Positions 9,119 through 17,376 are shown, counted from the first letter of the stretch. The stretch: DNA of 64,000 bases from Parvicella tangerina (GCF_907165195.1 NZ_OU015584.1:2490978-2554977), one strand, 5' to 3'. The notes: generated by a model not told the origin, from the sequence alone. Made by a program: numbers and translations.

Positions 9119-9433
9119 ATGGCATTAGAATTTACAGAAGCGAACTTCGCTGAGTTGACAAGTACAGACAAACCTGTTTTAGTTGATTTCTGGGCTCCAT
9201 GGTGTGGACCTTGTAAAATGGTTGGACCTCACGTAGAAGCTTTATACACAGAATTTGAAGGAAAAGCATTGGTAGGAAAAGTGAATGTGGATGACCACGG
9301 TGCTTTGGCTGCTAAATTTGGGGTAAGAAACATCCCAACATTAGTAGTTCTCAAGAATGGTGAAGTAGTTGAAAAAGTGGTTGGTGCAGTTTCTAAAGAT
9401 GTTTTGTCTGAGAAACTTTCAGCACACGTATAA
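9119..9433 (+). CDS. trxA: Thioredoxin
   Basis: Small cytosolic protein-disulfide reductase. The 104-aa product has the FWAPWCGPCKM active site, the conserved KVNVDDHGALAAKFGVRNIPTL segment with the cis-Pro, and the GEVVEKVVGA helix start. Length is standard. No signal peptide is present, so it is cytoplasmic. It has its own candidate promoter and a bidirectional terminator just downstream. It is divergent from lpdA. Confidence 0.96.
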   Translation: MALEFTEANFAELTSTDKPVLVDFWAPWCGPCKMVGPHVEALYTEFEGKALVGKVNVDDHGALAAKFGVRNIPTLVVLKNGEVVEKVVGAVSKDVLSEKLSAHV

Positions 9434-9451
9434 TCTATACAGTATTTAACG

Positions 9452-9485
9452 AAAAAGGCTTCTGTCAATGATAGAAGCCTTTTTT
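9452..9485. terminator. Bidirectional terminator after trxA
   Basis: AAAAAGGCTTCT, a 9-base loop, then AGAAGCCTTTTTT. The perfect stem with A and T flanks lies between convergent genes ending at 9433 and 9502. Confidence 0.85.
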
Positions 9486-9501
9486 ATTTTCTAAACGTTT
9501 T

Positions 9502-9762
9502 TTACTTCGTAGCAGCCCACTTTCTAATTTCTGTTCTGAACCATTCGTCTGCTGCATCAGTCCAGTTATAGTTATCTCTCACATACGCAATGGTGTCCTT
9601 TTCGATATCCGTGTAGGTATTTCCATCCTTAACCGCTTCCAATAACTTTCTTGCGTCATCAACTGACAGTCTTCCGTCTCCAGCTCCCGCTGTTAACTTA
9701 TCTGCCAGTTCAAGGATTTCTGCATCGTACTTCTTTCCGTTAATTGTTTTGTAGTAACTCAT
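9502..9762 (-). CDS. Small acidic helical protein, unknown
   Basis: Encodes 86 aa beginning MSYYKTINGKKYDAEILELA. The sequence GAGDGRLSVDDARKLLEAV looks like an EF-hand-type loop followed by a helix, but I cannot show metal binding. There is no signal peptide. It ends with a Trp-rich helix (WTDAADEWFRTEIRKWAA). It is monocistronic and convergent with trxA. I believe I have seen similar short proteins in other bacteria, but I know of no assigned function. Confidence 0.75.
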   Translation of the reverse strand: MSYYKTINGKKYDAEILELADKLTAGAGDGRLSVDDARKLLEAVKDGNTYTDIEKDTIAYVRDNYNWTDAADEWFRTEIRKWAATK

Positions 9763-9834
9763 TTTATCGCTTTTAAAATTAATATTCTTCTAACTAATCA
9801 ACTATGAAATTTGATCGTTAAACATTCAATAAAA

Positions 9835-10497
9835 TCATTTTTGAATATTCAAAGACAGACCAATATTCAGATAAAATCCAATACTATTGAACTTATAATT
9901 CTTTAAAGGTTGTCCCTGAAAAACCTCTTGATGTTCCTCATTTATAATCACATCCTTTAAGGTCATCGGATTGTTTACAATTCCTAACTTTACAAACAAT
10001 CCAAATAGCTTCTTCTCTCCAAAGTAAAAGTTGTTGGTCAGTCCGTAGTTCTGGTAAATGCCTGTAGCATAAATGGTAGCCGTACTGGTACTATCTTCAA
10101 AACCAGAAACAAAGTCAAATACTCCAATCGTCCCTCCAACACTCAATCGATATCCAGGTTTGTCAACAATGTCGTATCTCAACCCAATTCCTAGCCGATT
10201 GGATGAAATATAATTTGCATCACTAATTGTGGTACTATCTTCTTCTCCCAGCAGATAACGATGAAATTGATACTCAAGATTTACATTCACACGATTATGA
10301 AAATAATAGCCAACCATACCATTTGCATTCCAACTGGCACCTGTACTATTACCAAATCCTTGACTACTCTGCATCCGATATCCATTGAGGCCAGAACCAC
10401 CTTCGAACGTAAAGTTTCCTTTAGTCTCGGTTTGAGAAACCCCAAAAACTCCAATCAATAATAAACAAACAATTAACCCTAATTTCTTAGCGCCCAT
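9835..10497 (-). CDS. Outer-membrane beta-barrel-like protein
   Basis: Encodes 220 aa from the ATG at 10497. The start MGAKKLGLIVCLLLIGVFGVSQ is a signal peptide ending at a typical SQ-TE cleavage region. The open frame extends upstream to 10536, but that would bury the signal. The mature part alternates polar and hydrophobic residues with aromatic strand ends (RVNVNLEYQFHRYLL, RLGIGLRYDI, NSIGFYLNIGLSLNI), as in small outer-membrane porins. It overlaps the preceding lipoprotein gene by 11 bp, so the two are probably an operon. The substrate or role is unknown. Confidence 0.75.
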   Translation of the reverse strand: MGAKKLGLIVCLLLIGVFGVSQTETKGNFTFEGGSGLNGYRMQSSQGFGNSTGASWNANGMVGYYFHNRVNVNLEYQFHRYLLGEEDSTTISDANYISSNRLGIGLRYDIVDKPGYRLSVGGTIGVFDFVSGFEDSTSTATIYATGIYQNYGLTNNFYFGEKKLFGLFVKLGIVNNPMTLKDVIINEEHQEVFQGQPLKNYKFNSIGFYLNIGLSLNIQK

Positions 10498-11359
10498 ATT
10501 CATCATAATAATCTTCATAATAAGATTCATATTCATAGATCAGCCCAATATTCTTCACCTCAAGATCGGTGAGTACATCTCTAATATCAACTCCCATTGG
10601 CATATACCATTTCTTTTCTTCAAACTCATATCGCCAATCCTTGTTCTTAAACGAGTAACCATGACGAGCATAGATCTCATTTCTAATGTACCCCAATGTC
10701 CACTCATCCTGATTCATTAAAAAATCATCAGACAATGCTTTCGTTGAACCTTCATATTTTCCAGCTGAAGCATCGTACTCCCATGCCCTTTTCTTCAAGA
10801 TATAGTCTTTCTCTGAATTCCCAGTTGTTTTGAAAGGTGTCCAATGTCCACTGATCGCCTTTTTGTCTAAATCAATTGTAAACTCGAAGGTACCATCGTA
10901 TTGATTCGTGCCTGGCTCATCCATTTTAGCATGCAATACATTCGATCCATCATCTGCGATGGTTCCTGTGATTTTTCTAAAGTTACCAGCACACACGGAA
11001 TACCCCTCAATCTGATCACCATCAATACTGGACAAGGTTACATTGATCATATTCTTACCAAACTTGCCCACCCAGTGACCGTAGATCTCCTGATTTCGCG
11101 CTGAGTTATCTGCCTCCATCGAAGCCATCATATTCTCAATCATTACTTGATCTTCTGATTTAGCCCCTCCTTTGTGAACAATACTGGCAATCAAATCCTC
11201 TTCCACAGCGGCACCTGCTCCTTCTTCGGTGGCCACATCACCTGCTTCAACAGCTTCGGTCTCTTGAGTACTCGATTCTTCTTCTTTTTTTTGTTCTCCT
11301 TCTCCGCATGAAACCATCATGAAAGAGACTGCTAACAGGGATAATAATGTTTTTTTCAT
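10487..11359 (-). CDS. Lipoprotein with YARHG domain
   Basis: Encodes 290 aa. The N-terminus MKKTLLSLLAVSFMMVSCG is a lipoprotein signal with Cys at residue 18 as the lipidation site. An acidic, low-complexity linker (about 25-60) follows. A central beta-rich region has the HWVGKFGKNMINVTL pattern. The C-terminal part (about 215-270) has EIYARHGYSF, the hallmark of the YARHG domain, which is extracellular and of unknown function. It precedes and overlaps an outer-membrane barrel gene by 11 bp, so both may act at the cell surface. A consensus -7 box lies 23 bp upstream. Confidence 0.8.
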   Translation of the reverse strand: MKKTLLSLLAVSFMMVSCGEGEQKKEEESSTQETEAVEAGDVATEEGAGAAVEEDLIASIVHKGGAKSEDQVMIENMMASMEADNSARNQEIYGHWVGKFGKNMINVTLSSIDGDQIEGYSVCAGNFRKITGTIADDGSNVLHAKMDEPGTNQYDGTFEFTIDLDKKAISGHWTPFKTTGNSEKDYILKKRAWEYDASAGKYEGSTKALSDDFLMNQDEWTLGYIRNEIYARHGYSFKNKDWRYEFEEKKWYMPMGVDIRDVLTDLEVKNIGLIYEYESYYEDYYDEYGR

Positions 11360-11382
11360 CTTTTTCGTCTTATTGTATCATT

Positions 11383-11390
11383 CAAATTTA
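11383..11390 (-). promoter_or_regulatory. -7 box (TAAATTTG) for the YARHG lipoprotein
   Basis: Exact TAnnTTTG match on the minus strand, 23 bp before the lipoprotein ATG. It shares a short intergenic region with a divergent -7 box at 11431. Confidence 0.5.
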
Positions 11391-11430
11391 AGCAATTAGT
11401 TGATATGCGCTAAAATATGCAAGGATTAAC

Positions 11431-11438
11431 TATTTTTG
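11431..11438 (+). promoter_or_regulatory. -7 box (TATTTTTG), only 4 bp before a GTG start
   Basis: Exact TAnnTTTG match. The following gene starts with GTG at 11443, leaving 4 bp between box and codon, so the transcript would start at or next to the start codon (leaderless). The same 4-bp spacing is seen at uvrB and at the rhomboid gene. Confidence 0.5.
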
Positions 11439-11442
11439 AAGT

Positions 11443-12150
11443 GTGAGCATCGGTAAAATAATTATCAGCATCTTAGGTCTATCCATTCTGGCATTTTTGG
11501 GATATTTCATGCTATTGATAACGCTAGATTACTTTCCCATCAGCGAGAAAGTTGGTTTTCTTAGAATTAAACAGTGGGTATTTCGAAAATATCCCGGTGC
11601 AGAATCTACGATCTGGTTTACCGCATTTTACATTCATGTAGCCAGTAGTATGTTCGTTTTACTAGCAGGATTCACGCAGTTCTTTAAGATTTTCTACAAG
11701 AATAAGATTCATCGATACATGGGTGTTATTTATGTATTAGTTACACTTGTTCTTTCTGCACCAAGTGGTTTCTACATGGGTATTTATGCAAACGGAGGAA
11801 TCTGGAGTCAGGTAAGTTTTATCACCTTAAGTATTCTCTGGTGGGGAACTACGTTTATGGGATATCGAAAAGCCAGAAAAAAGGAATATGACATTCATAG
11901 AAAATGGATGATCATCAGTTATGCTCTGGCGTTATCTGCATTGACACTTCGAGCCTGGAAGTTTGGCATTACTAATTGGACAGATCTCAACATGAAACCT
12001 ATGGATTTATATAGGTTGGTAGCATGGATTGGATGGGTGCCCAACTTCATATTAGCTCTAGTCATTATTAGTGTTAAGAATAAATCAAATATCACGACAA
12101 TTAAATATGATCATGAAACATCATCCAACAAAACTAGTTCTGTTTATTAG
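11443..12150 (+). CDS. DUF2306-type multi-helix membrane protein
   Basis: Encodes 235 aa starting at GTG (MSIGKIIISILGLS). Six or seven hydrophobic segments are visible, with the conserved HRYMGVIYV and HRKWMIISYALALSALTLR motifs that suggest the DUF2306 family of predicted membrane proteins. His residues in these motifs may bind a cofactor, but that is not established. It overlaps the next gene by 38 bp and begins a three-gene plus-strand run ending with a HutD-like gene. Confidence 0.72.
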   Translation: MSIGKIIISILGLSILAFLGYFMLLITLDYFPISEKVGFLRIKQWVFRKYPGAESTIWFTAFYIHVASSMFVLLAGFTQFFKIFYKNKIHRYMGVIYVLVTLVLSAPSGFYMGIYANGGIWSQVSFITLSILWWGTTFMGYRKARKKEYDIHRKWMIISYALALSALTLRAWKFGITNWTDLNMKPMDLYRLVAWIGWVPNFILALVIISVKNKSNITTIKYDHETSSNKTSSVY

Positions 12151-12631
12151 TTTTAGTCTACTCTTAGTTAATTGTAAAGAATCTCGAAATGACCATCCGT
12201 CCTCAAAACCTATATCAGGAGAAAACACTGAAGAAGACAACTATTATGAGTCTGATGACAATGGACTTCAAGATGAATTCGAAGCATTGATGAAAGAGAA
12301 GAACTTCTCATTTAAATGTGTTGACAATTGTGAAAATGGAGGCATTAGTGATGAGAATATTATCTATTTGGGGAAAGAGTTTTTTCAGGAACAAGTTGTT
12401 GTCAGTGACTCTAACATATATGTTCAATACCGGTTTATTGATGATTGTTGCATCATCTACGGTGGAGATTACACCTTAAATGGAGGTGTACTTTATTTGG
12501 AACATTATTCGTTGTTCCCTGAAGCTTGCGATTGTTATTGCGAATATGAGTATGCTTTTACAATTCCTAACAAAATAGGTTACCGAAACCTAAAGGTATT
12601 TATTAATGGAGCAGAAATCCAACAACAATGA
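12113..12631 (+). CDS. Putative lipoprotein, unknown function
   Basis: Encodes 172 aa from the ATG at 12113. MKHHPTKLVLFISFSLLLVNC is a lipoprotein signal ending at Cys21. The alternative ATG at 12107 adds only two residues. The mature part starts with an acidic linker and contains eight or more Cys residues (FKCVDNCENG, DDCCIIYG, EACDCYCEYEY), so disulfides or metal binding are possible. It overlaps the upstream gene by 38 bp and the downstream gene by 4 bp (ATGA). Family not recognised. Confidence 0.7.
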   Translation: MKHHPTKLVLFISFSLLLVNCKESRNDHPSSKPISGENTEEDNYYESDDNGLQDEFEALMKEKNFSFKCVDNCENGGISDENIIYLGKEFFQEQVVVSDSNIYVQYRFIDDCCIIYGGDYTLNGGVLYLEHYSLFPEACDCYCEYEYAFTIPNKIGYRNLKVFINGAEIQQQ

Positions 12632-13119
12632 ACTACAAAATCATACAACCTAAGGACTTTAAAACCTCTCACTGGTCCGGTGGAACAACTACTGAGTTAT
12701 ATATTTACCCTGAGGGTTCAGACTTTAAGTCGAGAGAATTTGACTTCAGACTAAGTATTGCTACCATCATCATCAATGAATCCGACTTCACACCTCTTCC
12801 TGGAGTTGACAGGACATTACTGTTATTAGAAGGCGAACTCGAACTGATCCACGAAGGACATCATAGCACTACACTAAAACCTTTAGAACAAGACAGTTTC
12901 AGCGGAAGCTGGCAAACCAAATGTATCGGAAAAGGGAAGGACTTTAATTTGATGACACAGAAATGCAATGGAACAATTAGTGTCGTTAAGAATGATACAG
13001 TGATCGAACCTGACTCAGAGCACACCTGTATTTATGCTTTGAATGGAGATGCTAGAGTCAATGGAATTAGTCTGAAGGAAGGAAGTTTGATGGTGGTTAA
13101 AAAGAGTAAAAAGGGATAA
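12628..13119 (+). CDS. HutD/Ves family cupin-like protein
   Basis: Encodes 163 aa. The WSGGTTTELYIYPEGSDF segment, the FRLSIATI strand and ESDFTPLPGVDRTLLLLEG are close to the HutD/Ves family, a bicupin-like fold. HutD is often near histidine utilisation genes and its role is regulatory or unknown; no hut genes occur here. It is shorter than some members at the C-terminus. Its start overlaps the upstream lipoprotein by 4 bp, and its end overlaps the degraded convergent gene by 23 bp. Confidence 0.8.
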   Translation: MNYKIIQPKDFKTSHWSGGTTTELYIYPEGSDFKSREFDFRLSIATIIINESDFTPLPGVDRTLLLLEGELELIHEGHHSTTLKPLEQDSFSGSWQTKCIGKGKDFNLMTQKCNGTISVVKNDTVIEPDSEHTCIYALNGDARVNGISLKEGSLMVVKKSKKG

Positions 13120-13515
13120 CAAACTCCGCCCCATATAATATAATTCCTCCTTTCGGACTTAAACCAAAAGTTAAAACCGTATCAATCCCGTTTTCATATG
13201 TTATGGGGAGTTTCACACTAAATACACCTTGATCTGAATGTAAAAACTCTATTGAATCCTTTTCATATTGGGAAAAAAGTCATAATCCTTTTTTGTATAA
13301 AGTTCTACACCTTCTTCGGGAAAAGTTTCAATTTTCATTTTTTTAATATTCCAACTTTCAATTTCATAAATGTATGAATATGCTTTCATCCAAATGTCAA
13401 CCTGATTACGATAAAATAGTTTATTTCTTGTTATCATTTTATCATAAAATCTGTTCGTTTGACCAAAAATGGAAAAACTGAGGAAAAGAAAGACTACTAA
13501 GTATATTGTCTTCAT
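13097..13515 (-). pseudogene. Frameshifted secreted protein gene
   Basis: An 88-codon ORF (13249-13515) starts with a signal peptide, MKTIYLVVFLFLSFSIFGQ. It stops soon after a run of six T (minus strand) near 13271-13276. Just before its stop, the -1 frame opens and continues for about 50 codons (QYEKDSIEFLHSDQGVFSVK... to GGIILYGAEFVIPFYSF) and ends at 13097. Restoring one T gives a continuous product of about 139 aa. It is either a recent single-base deletion, a phase-variable tract or a sequencing error. The last 23 bp overlap the hutD-like gene. Confidence 0.6.
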
Positions 13516-13613
13516 AGAAATCTTGGTTTTTTACTTTTTTAGCCCTCATTTTATTTGTCTATATCATGCCGATATTGTTCCCTATACTTTACATTAAGTT
13601 AGCAATTATTGAT

Positions 13614-14222
13614 CTACTTATCCTTGTCCAAAACATTGACTAACTTACCTTGCTGATACAGTTCTTCTCTAATAATTATTCCCAAATTATTCCGATAATA
13701 CCATGTGCCATTTTTTTTATTTTGATAATAATGACCATCCGAGATCAGTTTATTGTCATAAAACTCATAAACGAGGGTTCCTAAAGAGTCATTTTGTACA
13801 CAATAAAATTTTGTCTTGCTTTCTAAATCTTCATTGTAGGAATAACCTACAATCATTGTAGGGATTGGATGACCTTTATACTTAGATGTATCAACCGCAG
13901 GAATAGAGTGTACCGTTAAATTTGGAAAAGGGTTGGAGATAAGTATTACTTCATCATTGAGAATAATTGTATCAATATGAGAAAACCAAAAACCAATACT
14001 CTTCCCATATTCGTTTTGACTAAATTCATAGAGTTTACCACTTTCCCCCAAAATTACAAAGTTATAAGACGAACTATCTGAAGAATAAGATTCTTTTGAG
14101 TAATATTGATTGAATAACGACCTATCAATATCTCCGTTGAGCGTAGTTATTTTTATTTCAAACTGACTGAAACTACTTAAATACAAAAATGTGAGTATGA
14201 AATATATCAAAAGTTTCTGCAT
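13614..14222 (-). CDS. Secreted protein with MORN-like C-terminus
   Basis: Encodes 202 aa from the ATG at 14222 (MQKLLIYFILTFLYLSSFSQ), a clear signal peptide. The frame is open upstream to 14351, but that segment lies inside the preceding gene. The C-terminal part has YEFYDNKLISDGHYYQNKKN and GTWYYRNNLGIIIREELYQ, which resemble the G-x-W-x-Y pattern of MORN/YwqK-type repeats. It begins 1 bp after the stop of the RHS-OmpA gene, so it is probably translated from the same mRNA. Its function is unknown; a binding or partner role for the upstream protein is a guess. Confidence 0.65.
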   Translation of the reverse strand: MQKLLIYFILTFLYLSSFSQFEIKITTLNGDIDRSLFNQYYSKESYSSDSSSYNFVILGESGKLYEFSQNEYGKSIGFWFSHIDTIILNDEVILISNPFPNLTVHSIPAVDTSKYKGHPIPTMIVGYSYNEDLESKTKFYCVQNDSLGTLVYEFYDNKLISDGHYYQNKKNGTWYYRNNLGIIIREELYQQGKLVNVLDKDK

Positions 14223-14223
14223 A

Positions 14224-15381
14224 TTAATTAACTTCATAAGTGATTTCAACCTTTCTTTCATTTCCAACATCCGTTGAAGTTCCTTGTCCTTTGCCTTCAG
14301 CCTCAGTTCGACCTTCTCCTGAACTATTGATTTTCCCTTGAATCTCTTCATCTGATAATCCTGCTGCCCTAAGATTTTCCGTTATCGCATCAATAACACT
14401 TTGAACTCTGGCATCAGATAACTGTTTGTTGTAATCTGCACCACCTAACATAGATGTATGTCCTGTAATTTTAACAGATAATTCGGGATTCTCTAACAGG
14501 TCATTTGATATTTGATCTATAATTGGCAAGTCTGCATCACTTAACTCAGAAATATCTGTTCCAAAATAGACAACAGCATTTGTAAAAGTGTAAGTATCTT
14601 GCCAACCATTAAAATTAATATAAGTAGGATTATTTGATGAATTAGGATATGTGGCTTGGATGGGCATACCTCTATTAGAAGGACTTCTGAAAGCTGTTTG
14701 ATCCATTGATTCTTTTAGTGTAACATTTGTTTGATTTCCTCCTTTATTATTGGCACCAAGTACTGCGTCTTGTCTTGATTGATAAACAGTAAGTCTGGCT
14801 ACTTCAAACCTAGATTCTATTATATTAGGATCAAAAGCTTGTTGCTCAGAGTGGCTATAGACCCCATTTACATTAATATCAGCTTTTCTATTTGGATCTG
14901 TTCTGTTTGGGTCACTACTATTTGATACTCTATCTTTAATAACATTATAGTTCATAGTAATAAACAGGCTATATCCATTACCCGTTGCTGTCCAATTCCG
15001 ATTAATAATATACTCTTCCAAACCATCCAAGTCGATTGCCGCAATCGGTTTGTTTCCAGCAAATTGATAGGGGGAATAATGCGGAAAATTTACAGCTATT
15101 GGATCACGACTTAGAAATCTACTCACCAAATAACCTTCAGGCATAGCTTCAGCCTTTATCACATCTTCAGAAACAAAACAATCAATCTTCATTTCAACCG
15201 TATTGAACATAACTGTACCTATTCGCCTAATCGTATCATTTGGAAAAAACTCATCGTATTCACCGTTAGACAGGGTTAATACCTCAACATCTTTGCCAAT
15301 TTCTTTGAATGGGTTTGGATAGTCTTGACCAAATACAGAATAGACAATACAGAAACTTAAAATTAGGGCTAAATTTTTCAT
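14224..15381 (-). CDS. Orphan RHS-core protein with OmpA-like C-terminal domain
   Basis: Encodes 385 aa with a signal peptide (MKNLALILSFCIVYSVFGQ). Around residues 85-125 is the RHS-associated core end: FLSRDPIAVNFPHYSPYQFA then GNKPIAAIDLDGLEE. All upstream RHS/YD repeats are missing. After a variable region, the C-terminus (about 265-385) is OmpA-like, with the KITGHTSMLGGADYNKQLSD and RVQSVIDAI motifs that bind peptidoglycan in that family. In full RHS proteins the position after this core holds the variable toxin. It lies 18 bp after a lipoprotein gene and 1 bp before a secreted-protein gene. It could be a truncated RHS gene that became an independent envelope protein. Confidence 0.75.
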   Translation of the reverse strand: MKNLALILSFCIVYSVFGQDYPNPFKEIGKDVEVLTLSNGEYDEFFPNDTIRRIGTVMFNTVEMKIDCFVSEDVIKAEAMPEGYLVSRFLSRDPIAVNFPHYSPYQFAGNKPIAAIDLDGLEEYIINRNWTATGNGYSLFITMNYNVIKDRVSNSSDPNRTDPNRKADINVNGVYSHSEQQAFDPNIIESRFEVARLTVYQSRQDAVLGANNKGGNQTNVTLKESMDQTAFRSPSNRGMPIQATYPNSSNNPTYINFNGWQDTYTFTNAVVYFGTDISELSDADLPIIDQISNDLLENPELSVKITGHTSMLGGADYNKQLSDARVQSVIDAITENLRAAGLSDEEIQGKINSSGEGRTEAEGKGQGTSTDVGNERKVEITYEVN

Positions 15382-15399
15382 GGTTTTGGGCAGTTATTA

Positions 15400-16038
15400 T
15401 TAATTAGAGTTTAGAGAATCGTATAGGTCTTTTTCAAATTGCTTTGGATCGTCTAAAGGATAAAATGAATCTATTTTAATTGTTTCACAGGCATAAGAAT
15501 CACTCAAATTACAAATCAAGTTTGAATAGTAATTGTGAATAATATCTACCTTCTGAATAGTATCTTTTAGGTCAATTTCAATAGCATAATTTCCAATATG
15601 ATAATAAACCCAAAATATGCCGGATTCAACTGAAACATGGTAGGATTGACAAGGCTCACTACCGACTTCAATAGTCTCTAAATCTGAAAGCACCCCTACA
15701 ATACCTTGTGTATTCAAAGCAGTTTTTAATTCCTCAATATTACCACTCTCATAATCTAACTCCGCTGAATTGATCCAGACTGATCCAAATTCATTTTGAA
15801 GCAAAATAAAATCAGTTGAGGCACTTCCTTTTACGTCTAATGTACTATTAACAAAAAAATAGCTACTATCAAACGCAAATAAGTTTGAATCTTTTGAATA
15901 AAAGATATTACAGGATGATGACTTGACACAGACTATGGCATACTCATTATCAGTTTCAGAGGGATTAGTATCAAACTCCTCATTTTCAGAACAACTCGCT
16001 AAACTGAAGCCAATTAATATATATATCAAATATCTCAT
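15400..16038 (-). CDS. Putative lipoprotein, paralogue of the next upstream gene
   Basis: Encodes 212 aa from the ATG at 16038, giving MRYLIYILIGFSLASC, a lipoprotein signal with Cys16. The frame extends to 16095 but without a sensible N-terminus. It shares with the gene at 16168-16803 the patterns CVKSSSCNIFYSKDS / CLHSKNCFKVMFKDS and DFILLQ / DFIMLQ at matching places, so the two are diverged paralogues. It lies 18 bp upstream of the RHS-OmpA gene and is probably co-transcribed with it. Family and function unknown. Confidence 0.68.
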   Translation of the reverse strand: MRYLIYILIGFSLASCSENEEFDTNPSETDNEYAIVCVKSSSCNIFYSKDSNLFAFDSSYFFVNSTLDVKGSASTDFILLQNEFGSVWINSAELDYESGNIEELKTALNTQGIVGVLSDLETIEVGSEPCQSYHVSVESGIFWVYYHIGNYAIEIDLKDTIQKVDIIHNYYSNLICNLSDSYACETIKIDSFYPLDDPKQFEKDLYDSLNSN

Positions 16039-16167
16039 ATTACTTATTCCAAAATTAATTATCAGAACCTCGTTCAGCCTTATTCCGTTCATCATTATCC
16101 GAAGGTCTATTGCTTACAAATTTTCAGTTCTTTCTTTGGTCAAACATAACACTCATCTATCAAGAAA

Positions 16168-16803
16168 TTATTTTATTCTTTTAACATTTATATTGTCCAG
16201 CATTTTCATTAGATAACTTGTATCCTGAACACTGTTTACGCGATAACTTGAAGCAATTAACTTTAGAAATGTAGAATCATCGACAAACGTATATCGAGAA
16301 ATATATGTTCCACTCGGCAAGGTATCATCATCCTCATTATTCATGATAAATGTTAGTTCATCTTTTTCATAAATCCCGTAACGTATTAATTCACCCTCAA
16401 CATAATCTGGAGCTAATTTTATTCCCTTTGCTAAAAATTCAATTTGTTCTTGATCTAAGTCATATCTTTCGAAATAATCAAAAGATAATTGTAACATTAT
16501 AAAATCTTGACCAGAGGCATACAAGCCCGCTGGAATTTGTTCTTTTGATACTTGAATTGAACTATAAATGGCACGTTCAGAATATTCAGGAATGAATAGG
16601 TAACTCAAACCGAAACTATCTTTAAACATCACCTTGAAACAGTTTTTAGAATGTAAACAAATTGTATCACTTTTTAAAAAGTCTTGAGTCTCAATCTCGT
16701 CTACACAACCAGAGCTCTCCTCAACTTCTGGTTGCTCAACATTAGGGGAACAAGAAACAGTCAAAACGATAAAAATCAGACTAATGATTTGTCCTAGCTT
16801 CAT
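16168..16803 (-). CDS. Putative lipoprotein, paralogue of the next downstream gene
   Basis: Encodes 211 aa from the ATG at 16803, giving MKLGQIISLIFIVLTVSC with Cys18 as lipidation site. Other in-frame ATGs at 16827 and 16854 add charged residues before the hydrophobic segment and are less likely. An acidic linker follows the Cys. It shares short motifs with the 15400-16038 product. The C-terminus has VNSVQDTSYLMKMLDNINVKRIK. It probably belongs to the same accessory islet as the RHS-OmpA operon, 129 bp downstream. Confidence 0.66.
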   Translation of the reverse strand: MKLGQIISLIFIVLTVSCSPNVEQPEVEESSGCVDEIETQDFLKSDTICLHSKNCFKVMFKDSFGLSYLFIPEYSERAIYSSIQVSKEQIPAGLYASGQDFIMLQLSFDYFERYDLDQEQIEFLAKGIKLAPDYVEGELIRYGIYEKDELTFIMNNEDDDTLPSGTYISRYTFVDDSTFLKLIASSYRVNSVQDTSYLMKMLDNINVKRIK

Positions 16804-16966
16804 TTCTACGATCAATTCTTTCTTCATTTTTCCTATAATTGTCAGTTGGAGCATTTGTGTAAAGCTTCAGCATAATGTTTACCACTAGAGTTTAAAGTTA
16901 ACTGATAGTTTATTAACTTGAAAGCATGCTTTCAAGGAATAATTAAAACCTTAAAAAGTAAACAAA

Positions 16967-17329
16967 ATGGCAAGACCAGGAAGACCAAAGAAAAAGACAG
17001 CTGAAGCAGTTGTTAAAGACATCAAAAGACAAACACGTAGAAAGTTTAATGCAGAAGAAAAGATCCGTATTGTTCTAGAAGGACTCAAGGGAGAAGAATC
17101 TGTTGCTGAAATATGCAGAAGAGAAAGCATTGCTCCAGCTCTATATTACAAATGGAGTAAAGACTTCTTAGAAGCAGGAAAGAAGCGTTTAAATGGGGAT
17201 ACAGATCGCGAAGCAAACACCACAGAGGTTAATGAGCTTCGTAAAGAGTCTGACAATCTGAAAATGCTTGTAGCTGAACAGGCTCTTAGGATAAGAGTGT
17301 TAAAAAAAGACTTGAATGGTCTTACATAA
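16967..17329 (+). CDS. IS3-family OrfA (transposase DNA-binding subunit), OrfB missing
   Basis: Encodes 120 aa. It has an AT-hook-like start (MARPGRPKKK), then RRKFNAEEKIRIVLEGLKGE and the helix-turn-helix ESVAEICRRESIAPALYYKW, then a leucine-zipper tail ending VLKKDLNGL. This is the usual OrfA of IS3-family elements. Normally OrfB (DDE integrase) follows in a -1 frame, but only 47 bp separate it from uvrB and no OrfB sequence is visible. It is therefore an IS remnant, or an OrfA kept as a DNA-binding protein. It marks the right edge of the 13-17 kb islet. Confidence 0.85.
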   Translation: MARPGRPKKKTAEAVVKDIKRQTRRKFNAEEKIRIVLEGLKGEESVAEICRRESIAPALYYKWSKDFLEAGKKRLNGDTDREANTTEVNELRKESDNLKMLVAEQALRIRVLKKDLNGLT

Positions 17330-17376
17330 AGTTCAGGAAGTATATGCACTTTAGTCAATAAGAAAGCACATTAAAA

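Noticed and set aside
12113-13119. Histidine-utilisation operon suggested by the HutD-like gene
   Set aside because: No hutH, hutU, hutI or hutG homologue is nearby, and neighbours are membrane and lipoprotein genes.
17146-17358. Minus-strand ORF opposite the IS3 OrfA
   Set aside because: The OrfA reading has recognisable AT-hook, helix-turn-helix and zipper sections; the reverse ORF has none.
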